From positions 1 to 6,248 of the forward strand of contig JABXJV010000225.1 in assembly GCA_013375355.1 (NCBI GenBank): a stretch of 6,248 bases of DNA, in the 5' to 3' direction. Shown piece by piece: positions 5,805 through 6,248 of this stretch. Numbering within the stretch: position 1 is the stretch's first letter; the number at the start of each line of letters is the position of its first letter. This DNA comes from Candidatus Helarchaeota archaeon (lineage in GTDB: Archaea > Asgardarchaeota > Lokiarchaeia > Helarchaeales > JABXJV01). A program made the position numbers and the translations under genes. The notes below the pieces were generated by a model that saw only the letters and a program-made list of their open reading frames with translations, did no database searches and was not told where the DNA came from.

Positions 5805-6248
5805 GTCAAAAATCACAATAGATGAATTAAAAAAAATAAAAAACATCGAATTTTTAAAAAAGGATTATTCCGAAAATCGCGCAGGTTTTGAAGGTGTATC
5901 AATAGATTCGAGAACCATTAAGAAAGATGAACTTTTTTTTGCTATTAAAGGTGAGCGATTTAACGGACATAGCTTTTTGGAAGAGGTTTTTGATAAAGGT
6001 GCTTATGGGGCTGTCATTGAAAAAAAGTATGAAAAAAAATTATCGAAAAATCTCGAAGGACGCCGTCTCTTTCTTGTGGATGATACAATAAAAGCATTTC
6101 AGGAACTGGCAAATATACACCGTAAAAAATTTAAAACATCGGTTATTGCCATTACAGGAACAAATGGGAAAACAACAACAAAAGAGATGGCATTCTCTGT
6201 TCTTTCAAAAAAATACAATACATTGAAAAATCGCGGCAACCTGAACAA
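5803..6248 (+). CDS. murF: UDP-N-acetylmuramoyl-tripeptide--D-alanyl-D-alanine ligase, N-terminal part (runs off the window)
   Basis: MurF is the cytoplasmic ATP-dependent ligase that adds D-Ala-D-Ala to the UDP-MurNAc tripeptide made by MurE, completing the pentapeptide. The frame is open from ATG 5803 to the window end: 148 codons plus two bases, about a third of a usual MurF (roughly 450 aa). Visible are the N-terminal domain with VSIDSRTIKKDELFFAIKGERFNGHSF (written here as SIDSRT followed by ELFFAIKGERFNGHSF) and the P-loop GTNGKT (119-124) followed by TTKE. The last bases, encoding NRGNLN, match the family's G-N-x-N region. TTKE after the P-loop and that ending distinguish MurF from MurE, as does its position after murE. 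The Shine-Dalgarno sequence GGTGA is 6 nt upstream, the best in the window, but it lies in a potential stem. T8 (5933-5940) and A8 runs occur without loss of frame. Confidence 0.93.
   Translation, partial: MSKITIDELKKIKNIEFLKKDYSENRAGFEGVSIDSRTIKKDELFFAIKGERFNGHSFLEEVFDKGAYGAVIEKKYEKKLSKNLEGRRLFLVDDTIKAFQELANIHRKKFKTSVIAITGTNGKTTTKEMAFSVLSKKYNTLKNRGNLN

Noticed and set aside
5739..5825. A 28-codon frame (starting MWAPDSK) that begins in the murF leader and overlaps the murF start
   Set aside because: There is no ribosome binding site, the composition resembles no known leader peptide, and the region is better explained as structured RNA. Worth revisiting only if ribosome profiling shows reads there.

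Overview
The window is a stretch of a bacterial division and cell-wall (dcw) cluster. Every gene is on the + strand: mraZ, rsmH (mraW), ftsL, ftsI (a class B PBP with two C-terminal PASTA domains), murE, and the 5' part of murF, which runs off the right edge. The DNA is AT-rich, roughly one third G+C by eye. MurE carries the DNPR signature of the meso-diaminopimelate-adding enzymes, so the peptidoglycan is probably DAP-type. The gene order (a single PASTA-tailed FtsI directly followed by murE and murF) and the CxC...CxC insert in RsmH fit an AT-rich Gram-negative-type bacterium, for example from deltaproteobacteria-like or candidate-phylum lineages. The sequence does not allow a firmer assignment. 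Nine cysteines in the extracytoplasmic FtsI hint at an anaerobic lifestyle, which is inference only.

Layout. Positions 1-66 hold the mraZ control region: a perfect TATAAT and a 10-bp-period direct repeat of the MraZ-box type running up to the mraZ start. After mraZ there is a non-coding gap of about 240 bp (502-742) with a GC-rich hairpin, an A/T tract and a 10-bp direct repeat. From rsmH to murE the genes are nearly touching (gaps of 3, 8 and 18 nt), as expected for one co-transcribed, translationally coupled unit. A second non-coding gap (5700-5802) before murF is unusually GC-rich and can fold so that both the murF Shine-Dalgarno sequence and its start codon are paired.

How the genes work together: MraZ is the cluster's DNA-binding regulator, RsmH methylates 16S rRNA, FtsL and FtsI are septal divisome components, and MurE and MurF add the third residue and the D-Ala-D-Ala dipeptide to the UDP-MurNAc peptide that FtsI later crosslinks.

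Two points stand out. First, ftsI is broken in the raw sequence by a -1 frame change at an A6 run (2465-2470), although all catalytic motifs downstream are intact. This is either a one-base sequence error or recoding by slippage. Second, the murF leader looks like a cis-regulatory RNA, possibly an H-type pseudoknot. No mobile element, CRISPR array, tRNA or rRNA gene was seen.
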